Assembly: GCA_905221605.1 (NCBI GenBank)
Contig: CAJNDS010000059.1
Span: 1 to 64,000, forward strand
Direction: 5' to 3'
DNA: 64,000 bases
Origin: Symbiodinium natans
Lineage: Eukaryota; Sar; Dinophyceae; Suessiales; Symbiodiniaceae
This document shows positions 17,881 through 30,800 of this stretch, in pieces (within the stretch, counting starts at the first letter, position 1; every line of letters begins with the position of its first letter). The notes beneath the pieces are model-generated. The model was not told where the DNA came from. It did no database searches and worked only from the letters and a program-made list of their open reading frames with translations. A program made the translations under genes and the position numbers.

Positions 17881-19075
17881 TATGTACAAGGCCAGTCATC
17901 GTCGAGACCCCTCGCCGCCGCAGCCTCACGGGCTGGTAGGCGGCTGGCGATCCCCGTAAAAAGTGGCGGGCCTCCGCCAACACTTCCGCCAGCCATCGCA
18001 CTCGATCGTCCGCCGTCCGCCATATCAAGGGGGAGCTCCAACAACGACCACGCCAGAGCTCGCTGGGCGGCCACAGCCAACATACCCGCCCAGCGGGGTG
18101 GCATGACGCGCAGTTTGCGGGAGCTGAGGGTAGGTGGCGCTTGCGTCGTCCCGCATCGGTAGCAGCTGGGGAAGCGATCGGCCCCCGCGCGTCAGACCCG
18201 TCCCCCGTCCCGCGGCACGGGTGACGAAGGTCGTGTCGACCGCCGCCTGGGCACCCTGCCACAACGGCAGCCCATTGGTGAGGACCTCAATGCGGCGGGA
18301 ATCCGCCAGCGGGGCGTCCGCATTAATGAATTCATGTCCCGCAACAAAACATTTGTCGCCACACGGGCCCCGCCTTCCCGACAGATCCGGGCGGCGGCTC
18401 GTTCCAGTGGCGCACCCTCCGAGCCAAGGGCGGCAGCAACGCAGGGCAGGAGACAACCTTTTTGTTGTGGGTGGGACCGAGCTTGGGCAAGCAACCCCTC
18501 AACGATGTCGGGGTGGCGCTCGCGGAGGGTGGGGAGGGCTTCCGCCAGGAGGCCCAGTGTGCTGCCGGGCGCAGACCGCAAACCGAGCCCACCAAAGTGC
18601 AGAGGCGACTGCGCTCGCCGAACGCCGTCCAATTCCGGCGGTGCATCGCTGGCCAACAACGCCCCCAAGCAAGTAAGAACCGCCTCGTCCAAAGGCCGCC
18701 GTGGCGGAGCAGGTAGTGGCAACGCGAGGCGGCGCATATGAGTAATAACAGCCACGCCGCCTAGAGGTCCGGGGCGGCGGGGATTTTGGATAACAAGGAC
18801 TCGTGGGTCGCGGTTTTTTTGTTGCAGGAACGCAGGGAGTGGGCGCCAACCCACACGAGGAATGCCCAGGCAGTGGCGGCAGTTCCGTCGCCAGGCCCTC
18901 AGGTTCCTCGCCCGCAGCATTCCAAACTCGTGTCTTGTCGAGGTTCAGGTCTATGTTGGCGTGCTTCGCCAATGCAGTGCGGAGGGTACGGAAGGTGGGG
19001 ACGGCGCGTTCAACCGGGCACGTATGTATGTGTCATCCAAAATTGCATACAAGTCTTCACCCGGGCGGAAGGTGG
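17880..19075 (-). pseudogene. Decayed LINE fragment, copy C (RT motif C to endonuclease-like domain)
   Basis: Minus strand, several frames. RT motif C appears as LYAILDDTYI near 19020-19055, followed by NIDLNLDKTRVWNAAGEEPE (about 18915-18975), the post-palm segment typical of dinoflagellate LINEs. Then come ERHPDIVEGLL and AARICREGGARVATNVLLRD (about 18330-18400). After a frameshift the sequence continues as DSRRIEVLTNGLPLWQGAQA and AVDTTFV (about 18225-18310), and ends with AGMLAVAAQRALAWSLLELP (about 18030-18090). Several frameshifts make it non-functional. Confidence 0.7.
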
Positions 19076-19529
19076 ACACCCTCCGCCTGGGCTACGTTGC
19101 CGGCGCCAGGGGGGCAGCTTCCAACGCAGCGCTGGTCGCCGAAGTGCGCCAACGCCGCTGCCCTCTCGGCCCATCGTTGGAGATCCCCGTCAGTGCCAGT
19201 GCCCGGCGGACACCGTCGGCATGCGCTTTGCATGGGTGTTCTGGTCCTGGCCCGCCCGCGCCGCCTCAGCCAGCAACTCGCCCCATCGCTGCTGGGCGAG
19301 GAGGTTTACACGGCGGGACACGCACCTGGCCCCGCGATCGGAACAAGAGCATGCGGGGCGCGAGCAAAAACAATTTCGACGTTTTCGGATCTTCCGGTAC
19401 ACTTACCAAGTTGCAACTTTCACGCCATTATAAAATAAAACCTCCTGGTGGCGAATTCATGCATTTCGCAAAGTCCAGTGTTATGTACATCGTGCTTTGC
19501 AACCGCAGTGTCGGCGTCGGGAAACCATC

Positions 19530-19745
19530 GCGCCAGCTAGGTTCACATAGCCGCGTCGGAAGCGACAGCGCCTGGCTCTCGATCTGCCCTCGCTCGAGCC
19601 GCGCCGTGCCGCGAGACTGGGCTCACGAGCGTGGTGTCGACCGCGATTTGCGCTCCCTGGTAGAGAGGGAGGCCGTTTGCCAGTACCTCGACGCGGCGTG
19701 CGCCAGCGGTGCATCAAGGTTCATGTCGCGGAAGCGGACACTTCA
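19530..19745 (-). pseudogene. LINE endonuclease-like fragment, copy D
   Basis: A short minus-strand remnant with FRDMNLDAPLAH, then VEVLANGLPLYQGAQIAVDT and LVSPVSRHGAARA in a shifted frame. It matches the same domain as copies B2 and C but differs in sequence, so it came from another element. Confidence 0.6.
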
Positions 19746-19759
19746 AGGCCTGCCTCGCA

Positions 19760-21320
19760 TCCCAACAGGTAGAAAGCACTGTGCATAGACTCATAGTCTT
19801 GCCTTCCGCTCGTACGAACCAAGCACCGAACACCCGACGGCGCGCTCGTCGGAGATGTAGCGAAAATTTTAAGCGTCACGCAACGTTACCGCACGATTCG
19901 GCTCAATGTTTCCACAAGTTTGCGCTCACGTTGCCCATCGTTGCCCACTACTTGCACTCCTCATGCCACCGCACAGAAACTGCGTCTCTCTCTCCCTCTC
20001 TCCTGGGATCCTGGGGTGACACCCGTTGTATGACGCCGCACGCGCTGCTGCTTCGCCGCACACAGTGGAAGAATTTGTCTCACCCTCAGACTGAAAAGCC
20101 TGTTCGAAAGGCCCCCAGCGGCTCAAGCGCTTCTCTCAGACTGCTTCCACTCCCTAAGATCTCGGAGCTTTTTCTCACCGAGCTATCCTTCGGGCTCTTC
20201 CAGCTCTCCGGAGGCTGCCTGCAGAGGAACGCGGAGGGCACTCGGCAAGCACTGTCGAGCCCTCTCTTCACTGCTCGTGCATTTTCGGGTAACCTCAGAC
20301 TCAGTATCTTGCATTTGAACCTGGCGTAAGGAGCCCACTTTTGGAGAAGGAGAGTTTTTCCACTCTATCGGGGGGGGGGGGGACATGGAGGACCCATCGG
20401 CTCTAGACCTCCATGCTCGGAGAACAAAGAAAAAACAAACCCAACGTTCATGAAGCGGAGCCTGCAAACCCATCGATATGAACCCTGATAAGAAGTGCTC
20501 GCCTGATCCGCATCGCGGGAGCTCGCAAACTTTGGCGGCATGGCGACGCCGTAGACCTCTTTAAGTTCGGAGGCTGCTCAGGATGTTCAGAGGACAGGTA
20601 GACCTGTTTGGAGTATGACATCCCAAGCAACAAATCCAGGACCCATTGCCTTCTTCTTCTTCGCGGCAGGCTCTGGCGCCATGAACTGGAGGCCTGCCTC
20701 AAAAAGGGGTGGTCTCGGGGGGGGTCTCAAGGGTTCCATTGCTTCGGGCCATGAGTGAAATAGATAGCCTATGCTACCTAAGACTTTTTGGAATGCTGGC
20801 TGCAACATCCGAACCTGAGCGAACCCAGAACCCAAAACGGGGTGGCGGCTTCCTATGAAGGCGTTTTGCCAGGTATTTGGGCTGCAAAGCTCTTATTTCC
20901 GCATGATGTGACATATTGGGCTAAATGCAGTACAAGCACATATATCACAAACCAAAACAATCCAAAACCCCAAGCTTTTCGGGAGAATCTCTGGTGAAGT
21001 TTGGATGTTTCTGTTTTGGGGTTTGCCCTAAGCAAATAGTGCCATGTCCTACACAAAAGTTTGCGCGTGGGAAATGCCTCGAAAGGCGCAAGTTTCTTGG
21101 ACACGCAGATGATGTTCCTTTTGCGCCAGGCCATATTTATCACAATTGGAAGACCTACGAAATTCCAAACGTCCAGAAGACGCTCCGAAGACAAATTTTG
21201 ACTTCACGCATGTTGGTAAGACGCAGTGCATGGCAGGGGTAAAACGCCCATTACGTTCTAGGGCTTTGCTTGCGTTTCACAGAAAAGGAGTGAAAAAACA
21301 AACATTTTAAACGCACAAAA
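19760..21320. other. No supportable gene
   Basis: Contains a G-run at about 20371-20384 and several short open frames without motifs. Bases 20900-21230 are relatively AT-rich. Nothing recognised. Confidence 0.4.
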
Positions 21321-21322
21321 GC

Positions 21323-21420
21323 TCTCTGTCTGTCTGTCTGTCTGTCTGTCTCTGTCTGTCTCTGTCTGTCTCTGTCTGTCTCTGTCTGTCTCTGTCTGTC
21401 TCTGTCTGTCTCTGTCTGTC

Positions 21421-21481
<61 letters not shown>

Positions 21482-21482
21482 G
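21323..21482. repeat. TCTG/TGTC microsatellite with regular TC interruptions
   Basis: A run of TGTC units. Its middle part (about 21340-21430) has a regular ten-base higher-order unit, TGTCTGTCTC; the flanks are pure TGTC. Confidence 0.95.
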
Positions 21483-21755
21483 CGCGTGTGTTCTTTTTCC
21501 TGCTGTGTTGGTTTTAGAGTTTTGAGGTTTGTTGTTTTGGCTATTGTTTGCGTGATTGTTCTTGCTTTTCGTTTTTCGGTTTTGACGGTGCACCACGAAA
21601 GAAACCGTTGGACCACATATTGCTCACAGCGCGCCTGGGCGACCAAGACAGAGTCAGAAAAGGGTAGGGGGACCACAATTGTTGTTCATGCTGGCTTATC
21701 GTACTCTTTTCATTCTGGGGGCTTACGAAAATAGCCCCAGTAAGGTACCCTAACC

Positions 21756-21880
21756 TTAAGTCTTCTTGCCAAGGACGTATCGTGAGAGAAGTCTCCTCAC
21801 CTTTCCGGCCTTCTCTGGGTCGATGTGCGCCCGGGATTTGGAAGGCAAGGCACTGGGGGGCGCCATGGCCCCAGCCTGCC
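21756..21880 (-). CDS. G1 terminal exon
   Basis: Ends in SKSRAHIDPEKAGKVRRLLS then RYVLGKKT and TAA at 21758-21756. A likely acceptor CAG lies near 21880. The basic C-terminal end looks like genuine protein sequence. Confidence 0.5.
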
Positions 21881-24800
21881 GTGAGAGCTGTCTCAGCGAC
21901 TTTTGACAAGGGCGGGGAGGGGGGGCGGAGTTGGGCTCTCCCAGTTTGCCAGTTTGCATGCTACTCCCTTGTTCTTGATGGATGGTCTTGCTTTGGAAGC
22001 ACATTTATGGTTTGGGGTTTGGGTTGAAACCAAGCCATGGGCGCAAGAGAGCTTGCTCCCCGCGAAGACCCCCGACCCTTCAACACGTAGAGGGTAGTCT
22101 ACCCACGCGTCCTTCTTTGCCTTCTCCAAAATACGGTCCTGTTGTGGCGGCCACAGAGTGGAGCCACCTGAAATACACTGTCTGGGGCTTAGGGCATCCC
22201 TTTCTTGATGCTACCACAAGATGGAGCCACTTAGGATACCTGAAAAGTGTAAGCCCCCAAACCCCAAACCCAAAAAACTCTCATTACCCTCGAGCTCAGA
22301 CATGCTCCCCCCCCTCCCTGAGCCAGGACGGAGCCTTCGGCGCAGCTTGAGGCCTCTCTGGGTACTGGTTCTCGAGGGTTTTGGGGGGTTTGGGGGGTTT
22401 GGGGTTTGGGGTTCTAGGATGCTTCGGCAAAGGTTTGCGTACCAGACATGAAACCCCCCCCCCCCAAAAAAAAAAAACAAAGACACCTCGCAAAGCAGAC
22501 TGGAGCTTTGAGGAAGGCATTCCAGACACGGTCCGGAGAACGGCACTTCAACAGACCATCAGCTCGTGAGTCGGGGGGGGGGAGGGGAGTTGCCCACCCC
22601 AACATACCGAGCCAAGAAGTCCCCAAGACATATGTGGGGGTTTCCGAAATTCCATGTACCTTTTGGGGGGTCCGTTTTAAAGGAATACTATTTGGGGGGT
22701 TCCCTGATTGTCGCAAACCCCCATGTCCGCTGGAATCCGGCCAAAGCCTCGAACCCCGCTTTTCTGGGCTTCGGGCTCCTCTGCAGGCTTGGCCTCGGCT
22801 TTCGCCTCGGCTTTCGCCTCGGCTTTCGCCTCGGCTTTCACCTTCAAAGTGCACGACTTGCTCACGTCTCGCGAGGCAAAACCAGAGCTGGTCTGATTCA
22901 TCCCGCGACACGGTCTACGAAGATAGGGGACCACCAAAATAGACCCCCGCAAATAGTAGGTTCCCTTATCTACCCCTAATATCGAACCCCCCCCCCATAT
23001 TTCGGAGTCCTTGAAAGAAGCACTGGGGGAAAACATGCGCCGTGGGAGACAGACGAGAAGCAGACCCCGGCCCCCCAAGAAGAAAAGAGCATGGGTATCA
23101 GAAGTATACTACGACTATGCCATATTTAGATTGTGACAATCTCTGTAGTTGTTGACTCCGTAGGACCGTGGCCTCCGCTTCTTTCACCGCGGCCTCAGCC
23201 GTCTGTCTTGGAGAGCTCTGCAATGACTCTACAAGGCTCAGCTACGGGGCTTTTTCATCGCAGAGCACCAAATGGTGGCGAAAAGGTTGCCGGCAAAGGC
23301 GCGTCAAAAAGGAAGAAGCTTCTAATCATTAGAATTCTTCCTGGACCGCCCTTCTTGGAAGGCGTAGCGCGGGAAGTCGAACCCTCAATTTAATTGAATG
23401 CCCCTTCCTCTGAGCTTCCAGCGGCCTTGGCTTTGGGCTCCCCCTTCGCTGTGGCCTTCTCCGCCTTCGAAGGCAGTGGGAGGGGTCTTCAGTTGGAGTA
23501 GGTGAAGAGTTTCTTGCGGTTTGGGTCGGTTAAGGTTAACACGGATTCTGCTCTAAGTCCCGAAACCCTAAACCCCAACTCTGACTCCCTCCGATCGGCC
23601 TTCTCTGTGAGCCTGGCCAAAACCTCTGCGGTGGAGGCGGGGCCAGCACCGCTCCTCCCAAAGGGAACTGAGCAGGTTTCTCAACAGTGCAGGGTTGTGG
23701 GATCTTCCCCCTTATCCTGACAGTCCTTAAGAAGGATTATCGTACCCCCCCAATTATAATCCCTATCACAGGGACTCTTAGTATAAGGGGAAACATCCCA
23801 AGTCTAGGGTTTTAGATGGCTTTAGATGGTGCAGGTTTGACGAAGAGCGTGGCCAATGGGGACCCAGTGAGGGATTCATTCATCCAACACACAGATGATT
23901 CTCGTCTTGCACCCTAAACCCTACACCCTAAACCGTTTGGGGTGACCCCTAAACCGTTTGGGGTGACCCAGGTGCTCTACACCAAGAAGCCCTTGAAGTC
24001 TAAACCCTCAACCACCAAACCCATGAACCCTAAGCCGCCTCTAAGCCGCCTCTAGGTTCTTCAAGCCGCACGTCCCATCAGAGCACCACAACCCGTCGTG
24101 CCTGGCTTTGGCCGGCGTGGAGGAAGCGGCTGCCTGCAGTTGGGCACTTGGGGCCTTTGCCAGAGATGCCCTTCAGGTGCTTTCGCCAACGAGGGACAAG
24201 TCGACAACGCGCATGGAAACCCTTTGGGGGCACCTCAATACGCAACAATTTGGCAACGCACGGAAGGCTCATGTCCTCGGTCTTCTGCCGCTTCACTGGC
24301 GCCGAAAGGACCTGCAAACTGGAGAGAAAGAGTGTGGGGGGGGCTGGGCGGGGTATAGGCGGTTAGGCTCTACACAGGGGGGGGGGGTTCAGGGAGCCCA
24401 TAGGCCACAAAATATCTCCGGGCTTTCTGTCAGGCTTCCGGCACCGCTGGGAACATCTGGGAACACATTGTGCACGATCGTAGCATAGCAGAAAGCGCCA
24501 TAAAGCGCCCAATGCGATGAAAGGGCCTCTCTGTGCTCGGAATGTTGCTTCATGAGGCGTTTTGGTGAGACGTTTCAAGATGGTGCAAGATGCAAATTTG
24601 GAAAAAAAATAGGTTGGACTTGCTTGGTATTGGGGCTTCCTCTGGGAGCCTGAGGCCCACTCAGGAGCCACAGAACTAAAGAACAGAAGCACACCACGAG
24701 TTCGACAAGCAGCACCGGACACAAAAAATTAGCTCAAAAGAGAGTGGTCTCCCGGTTTTGTGGGGCGCCTCTTCAGTGTTCGTCTTGGCTTCCCGAAGCA

Positions 24801-27800
24801 TGGCCTGTGAAGTTCAGCATCGCGGCTTCGGGAGGGTTTTCAGGGCTTACGAGTCATGAATCGGATGGTTTAGAGTTCAGGGTTTTTTGGACCCCTGATG
24901 CTCATTTCATTGCTTCGTGAGCGCAGCTGTTCCTTAGAAGGGCCTCGAACTTCACCAGCCGCTCGTTGACCGCCTGCGCAGCAAGCAGCTGCTCTTTGGC
25001 ACGATACAGCCCTTCGCCGTCCTTCAACGGAATAAATACAAGCACAAGAAATGGAATCACCCGAGCACCCCAGGTAGCAAAGCCCGAAACTTTCACTGCC
25101 CAAGCCGGGCCTAACCTCTCTTGGCCTGCCAACCGTAAGTTTAAAACTCCTGGGACAAACATCTTAAGCTTCACGATGAAACTCTCCCCCTGTCGATGGC
25201 CCTGAGCCGAGCTCCTATGTGGCCCGGCTCTAGTGCTCAAGATGCCCGCAGATTCCCGTGATGGGCTCTTCCCGTCGATTGACACGAAACACGGGGGCAT
25301 GATGCCCGCCGATTCCTGTGATTGGCCTCAGGCAGCTCCCGGCTGATGCTCATGATGCGCGCGCTCTTCGTGGAAGGATGCCCGGCTGATGCTCATGATG
25401 CCCGGCTCTTCCCGTCGATTGACGCGAAACACGGGGGCATGATGCCCGCCGATTCCTGTGATTGGCCTCAGGCAGCTCCCGGCTGATGCTCATGATGCGC
25501 GCGCTCTTCGTGGAAGGATGCCCGGCTGATGCTCATGATGCCCGGCTCTTCCCGTCGATTGACGCGAAACACGGGGGCATGGTGCCCGCCGATTCCTGTG
25601 ATTGGCCTCAGGCAGCTCCCGGCTGATGCTCATGATGCGCGCGCTCGTGGAAGGATGCCCGGCTGATGCTCATGATGCCCGGCTCTTCCCGTCGATTGAC
25701 GCGAAACACGGGGGCATGATGCCCGCCGATTCCTGTGATTGGCCTCAGGCAGCTCCCGGCTGATGCTCATGATGCGCGCGCTCTTCGTGGAAGGATGCCC
25801 GGCTGATGCTCATGATGCCCGGCTCTTCCCGTCGATTGACGCGAAACACGGGGGCATGATGCCCGCCGATTCCTGTGATTGGCCTCAGGCAGCTCCCGGC
25901 TGATGCTCATGATGCGCGCGCTCTTCGTGGAAGGATGCCCGGCTGATGCTCATGATGCCCGGCTCTTCCCGTCGATTGACGCGAAACACGGGGCATGATG
26001 CCCGCCGATTCCTGTGATTGGCCTCAGGCAGCTCCCGGCTGATGCTCATGATGCGCGCGCTCTTCGTGGAAGGATGCCCGGCTGATGCTCATGATGCCCG
26101 GCTCTTCCCGTCGATTGACGCGAAACACGGGGGCATGATGCCCGCCGATTCCTGTGATTGGCCTCAGGCAGCTCCCGGCTGATGCTCATGATGCGCGCGC
26201 TCTTCGTGGAAGGATGCCCGGCTGATGCTCATGATGCCCGGCTCTTCCCGTCGATTGACGCGAAACACGGGGGCATGATGCCCGCCGATTCCTGTGATTG
26301 GCCTCAGGCAGCTCCCGGCTGATGCTCATGATGCGCGCGCTCTTCGTGGAAGGATGCCCGGCTGATGCTCATGATGCCCGGCTCTTCCCGTCGATTGACG
26401 CGAAACACGGGGGCATGATGCCCGCCGATTCCTGTGATTGGCCTCAGGCAGCTCCCGGCTGATGCTCATGATGCGCGCGCTCTTCGTGGAAGGATGCCCG
26501 GCTGATGCTCATGATGCCCGGCTCTTCCCGTCGATTGACGCGAAACACGGGGGCATGGTGCCCGCCGATTCCTGTGATTGGCCTCAGGCAGCTCCCGGCT
26601 GATGCTCATGATGCGCGCGCTCGTGGAAGGATGCCCGGCTGATGCTCATGATGCCCGGCTCTTCCCGTCGATTGACGCGAAACACGGGGGCATGATGCCC
26701 GCCGATTCCTGTGATTGGCCTCAGGCATCTCCCGGCAGATGCTCATGATGCGCGCGCTCTTCGTGGAAGGATGCCCAGCTGATGCTCATGATGCCCGGCT
26801 CTTCCCGTCGATTGACGCGAAACACGGGGGCATGATGCCCGCCGATTCCTGTGATTGGCCTCAGGCAGCTCCCGGCTGATGCTCATGATGCGCGCGCTCT
26901 TCGTGGAAGGATGCCCGGCTGATGCTCATGATGCCCGGCTCTTCCCGTCGATTGACGCGAAACACGGAGGCATGATGCCCGCCGATTCCTGTGATTGGCC
27001 TCAGGCAGCTCCCGGCTGATGCTCATGATGCGCGCGCTCTTCGTGGAAGGATGCCCGGCTGATGCTCATGATGCCCGGCTCTTCCCGTCGATTGACGCGA
27101 AACACGGGGGCATGATGCCCGTCGATTCCTGTGATTGGCCTCAGGCAGCTCCCGGCTGATGCTCATGATGCGCGCGCTCTTCGTGGAAGGATGCCCGGCT
27201 GATGCTCATGATGCGCGCGCTCTTCCCGTCGATTGACGCGAAACACGGGGGCATGATGCCCGCCGATTCCTGTGATTGGCCTCAGGCAGCTCCCGGCTGA
27301 TGCTCATGATGCGCGCGCTCTTCGTGGAAGGATGCCCGGCTGTACTCGTGATGCCCGGCTCTTCCCGTCGATTGACGCGAAACACGGGGGCATGATGCCC
27401 ACCGATTCCTGTGCTTGGCCTCAGGCAGCTCCCGGCTGATGCTCATGATGCGCGCGCTCTTCGTGGAAGGATGCCCGGCTGATGCTCATGATGCGCGCGC
27501 TCTTCGTGGAAGGATGCCCTGCTGATGCTCATGATGCCGCTCTTCCCGTCGATTGACGCGAAACACGGGGGCATGATGCCCGTCGATTCCTGTGATTCGC
27601 CTCAGGCAGCTCCCGGCTGATGCTCATGATGCGCGCGCTCTTCGTGGAAGGATGCCCGGCCGATGCTCATGATGCCCGGCTCTTCCCGTCGATTGACGCG
27701 AAACACGGGGGCATGATGCCCGCCGATTCCTGTGATTGGCCTCAGGCAGCTCCCGGCTGATGCTCATGATGCGCGCGCTCTTCGTGGAAGGATGCCCGGC

Positions 27801-30800
27801 TGATGCTCATGATGCCCGGCTCTTCCCTTCGATTGACGCGAAACACGGGGGCATGATGCCCGCCGATTCCTGTGATTGGCCTCAGGCAGCTCCCGGCTGA
27901 TGCTCATGATGCGCGCGCTCTTCGTGGAAGGATGCCCGGCTGATGCTCATGATGCCCGGCTCTTCCCGTCGATTGACGCGAAACACGGGGGCATGATGCC
28001 CGCCGATTCCTGTGATTGGCCTCAGGCAGCTCCCGGCTGATGCTCATGATGCGCGCGCTCTTCGTGGAAGGATGCCCGGCTGATGCTCATGATGCCCGGC
28101 TCTTCCCGTCGATTGACGCGAAACACGGAGGCATGATGCCCGCCGATTCCTGTGATTGGCCTCAGGCAGCTCCCGGCTGATGCTCATGATGCGCGCGCTC
28201 TTCGTGGAAGGATGCCCAGCTGATGCTCATGATGCCCGGCTCTTCCCGTCGATTGACGCGAAACACGGGGGCATGATGCCGCCGATTCCTGTGATTGGCC
28301 TCAGGCAGCTCCCGCTGATGCTCATGATGCGCGCGCTCTTCGTGGAAGGATGCCCGGCTGTTGACGCGAAACATGGGGGCATGATGCCTGCCGATTCCTG
28401 TGATTGGCCTCAGGCAGCTCCCGGCTGATGCTCATGATGCGTGCGCGCTCTTCGTGGAAGGATGCCCGGCTGATGCTCGTGATGCCCAGCTCTTCGCCCG
28501 AAACATGGTGCATGATGCCCGCCGATTCCCGTGATTGGCCGATGCTCATGATGCGTGCCTCATGATGACCGGCTCTTCCCGTCGATTGACGCGAAACAGG
28601 GCGCATGATGCCCGCTAATTCCCGTGATTGGCCTCGATTTAGGCTTAGCAGGCTTCAGGCCGGACTCCGTTCCAGTCCTTGCTGTCGCACTTCAAGCAGA
28701 TGTGTAGGGGTGGTGGATGGAGAGCTGGAGGAGGGGGGGCTGGATGGAGGGGGGTTGGATGGAGGCCGCTTCAACTGCATGGCCGCGTAGACTTCGAAGA
28801 GATGAGAAAGCACAAGGGGCCAGAAGAGTGAGCTTCGCAGCATCTCTGGGCATGAGTCTACATCCAAGTTGTGGGTCTTGGGACATCCACAACCCTAAGC
28901 CCTAAGCGCTCAACGACCTGAAACCCGGAAACCCGAATGAACCGCTGAAAATTTGGGGCCGAATGTAAAGTCTGGGAGTGCCTCGGCTCGTCGCTGGAGC
29001 TTGTCCCCGCGATCCTGTGCCATTCGCTCGCCCGCTGTTTCGGCACTGACAGAAGAAACCTTTAAGGGCTGTTCGGAGCTCCGGCTCTCATTTCTATGTA
29101 TTGCCAGCGCCTGAACCGAGGAACCGAGTGGGGTCCCAGGCAGCTCGCAAGCAGTCAGCAGCCGCCTGCCGGAGCTCTGCCACGGTGGCGTTCATGAAGG
29201 CGTCCAAGGAGTCCTCAACAAAGATCCAGAAGTGGCTGACTGAACACCATCTCTACGACCCTCCGCTGTGCGACTGGTGCCTTTCTCGCGTGTGACAGCA
29301 GCAGTCCCCACATTGGGTGCGATCGCAGCGCCCCAAGGTTAACGTGTGAATCCAGGGCCCCAAAGCTTCTTCCTCAGTCCTCCTCTACCTCCCTTTCAAG
29401 GTGGCGCAAAAACTTGGCCACAAAGCTCCGAAGAGAATCAAGAAAAATCAAAAAAAGCCAGGCTTTCGGGCCTCTGGCTCCTGGAGGTCCGCCTGCTTCT
29501 TCGCCTTCACCTGGTCTCTTAAGTGGCTACTTGAGGGTACCCCGTCTTGGGTTCTTTCTCCCACAACTTTTGGGGGACCCTTTGAAGGGGCTAGAGCCCT
29601 TTCAAACCCTTTAAAGCCCTTCAAAAGGCCGGTTCGAACCTGTTCAACGGGCCTTCTTCGCTTGCTGTAATGGCTTGTTTCAGCAACCGCCCCGATTGCG
29701 GCAGGCCTAGCTCAGAAAAGAAAACCTTAAACCCCAAACCCCAAACCCTCAACCCTTAACCCTAAACCCTCAACCCTGAAATTCTAAACCCTAAGCCCTT
29801 CAAACTCCGGGAGGGGGCCCAAGGCTTCTGCCTTCTCGGCTGCAAGTTGCGCGGCGACTCGCGCCTGCCAGCGCGACCAACAGACATCGGGGCTTAACCA
29901 CCAGACATCAGGGCTTTGGGGTTTGTAGGGTTTAGGGGTTTTTGGGGTTTCGCGTTTCGGGTGGGGAGGGGCCCTCGGTTAGAGTGGGAGCGAAGCTCAC
30001 CGAGGCGCTGGAAGCACAGCAGACGGGAGACCCGGGGCGCCCCTCCCCAGCAGACTCAGACCATGAGGGTTGTAGTGAATGGGGGTTCAAGGTTTTCGGG
30101 TTTAGGGTGGGTTTAGGGGCTTGGGGGATCAGGGCTTAGGGTTGAAGACTTCGGGGCACTCATTTTTATGAGAAGTCTTTCCTGGCCTCCCAGAGCCTGA
30201 ACTCCAAAAACCCCCAAAGCAGCCCAACAACACCCAACCCACCCTAACACTCCCAAAGCCCCTAAGGAAACCCTTAGAGAAAAAAAAAACGAACTCAAAC
30301 CTCTCAGAAGCCCAACTACCCCCCCCCCCCCCCCCCAAGACCCAAATCCGAGTGCACCGGATCAGCCCCCTGGATAGGCCCTCGGCCTGCTCTGCCTTGA
30401 GTTGGCTCACCTTCACCTGCACCGGGTTCTCAGGGGGTCTTTCTTTGCGTTTTTGGGTTTGGGGCTTGGAGTTGTGGAGCTTTGGGGGTTTGGGCTTTTC
30501 GTGGGTGTGCTTGGGGCTTGTTTGGGTTGTTGAAGCCACTTAGGGCTTCGGGTGTGGGATGTGGTCAGTGTAGGACCTAGGCATATCCCTGTGGTTTTGT
30601 GGGCACGTGCTAAGCTCAACGCCTTGACTCCCTATCCTTCCAAGCCTCCAGGTTCGTGCCTCATTTACCCCAATGTTCTCAATTTAGGATTTAGGATTTA
30701 GGGTTTAGGGCTTAGGGCTTGGGGTTTAGGGTTTAGCCTTGTTGAGAGCGCACATCCCAAAGAAAGAACAGTGGTGCAGAGGGAGCTTCTGGGGGCTTAT

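Noticed and set aside
17084-18262. 392-codon minus-strand open frame
   Set aside because: It joins antisense spacer, repeat X in the wrong frame and LINE copy C debris. No consistent protein signal.
24098-24488. Exon on plus or minus strand
   Set aside because: Both strands give plausible but unsupported peptides and no clean splice borders, so no call was made.
25236-28640. CRISPR-like regular array
   Set aside because: The whole ~140-bp unit repeats with no unique spacers, in a eukaryotic context. It is a satellite.
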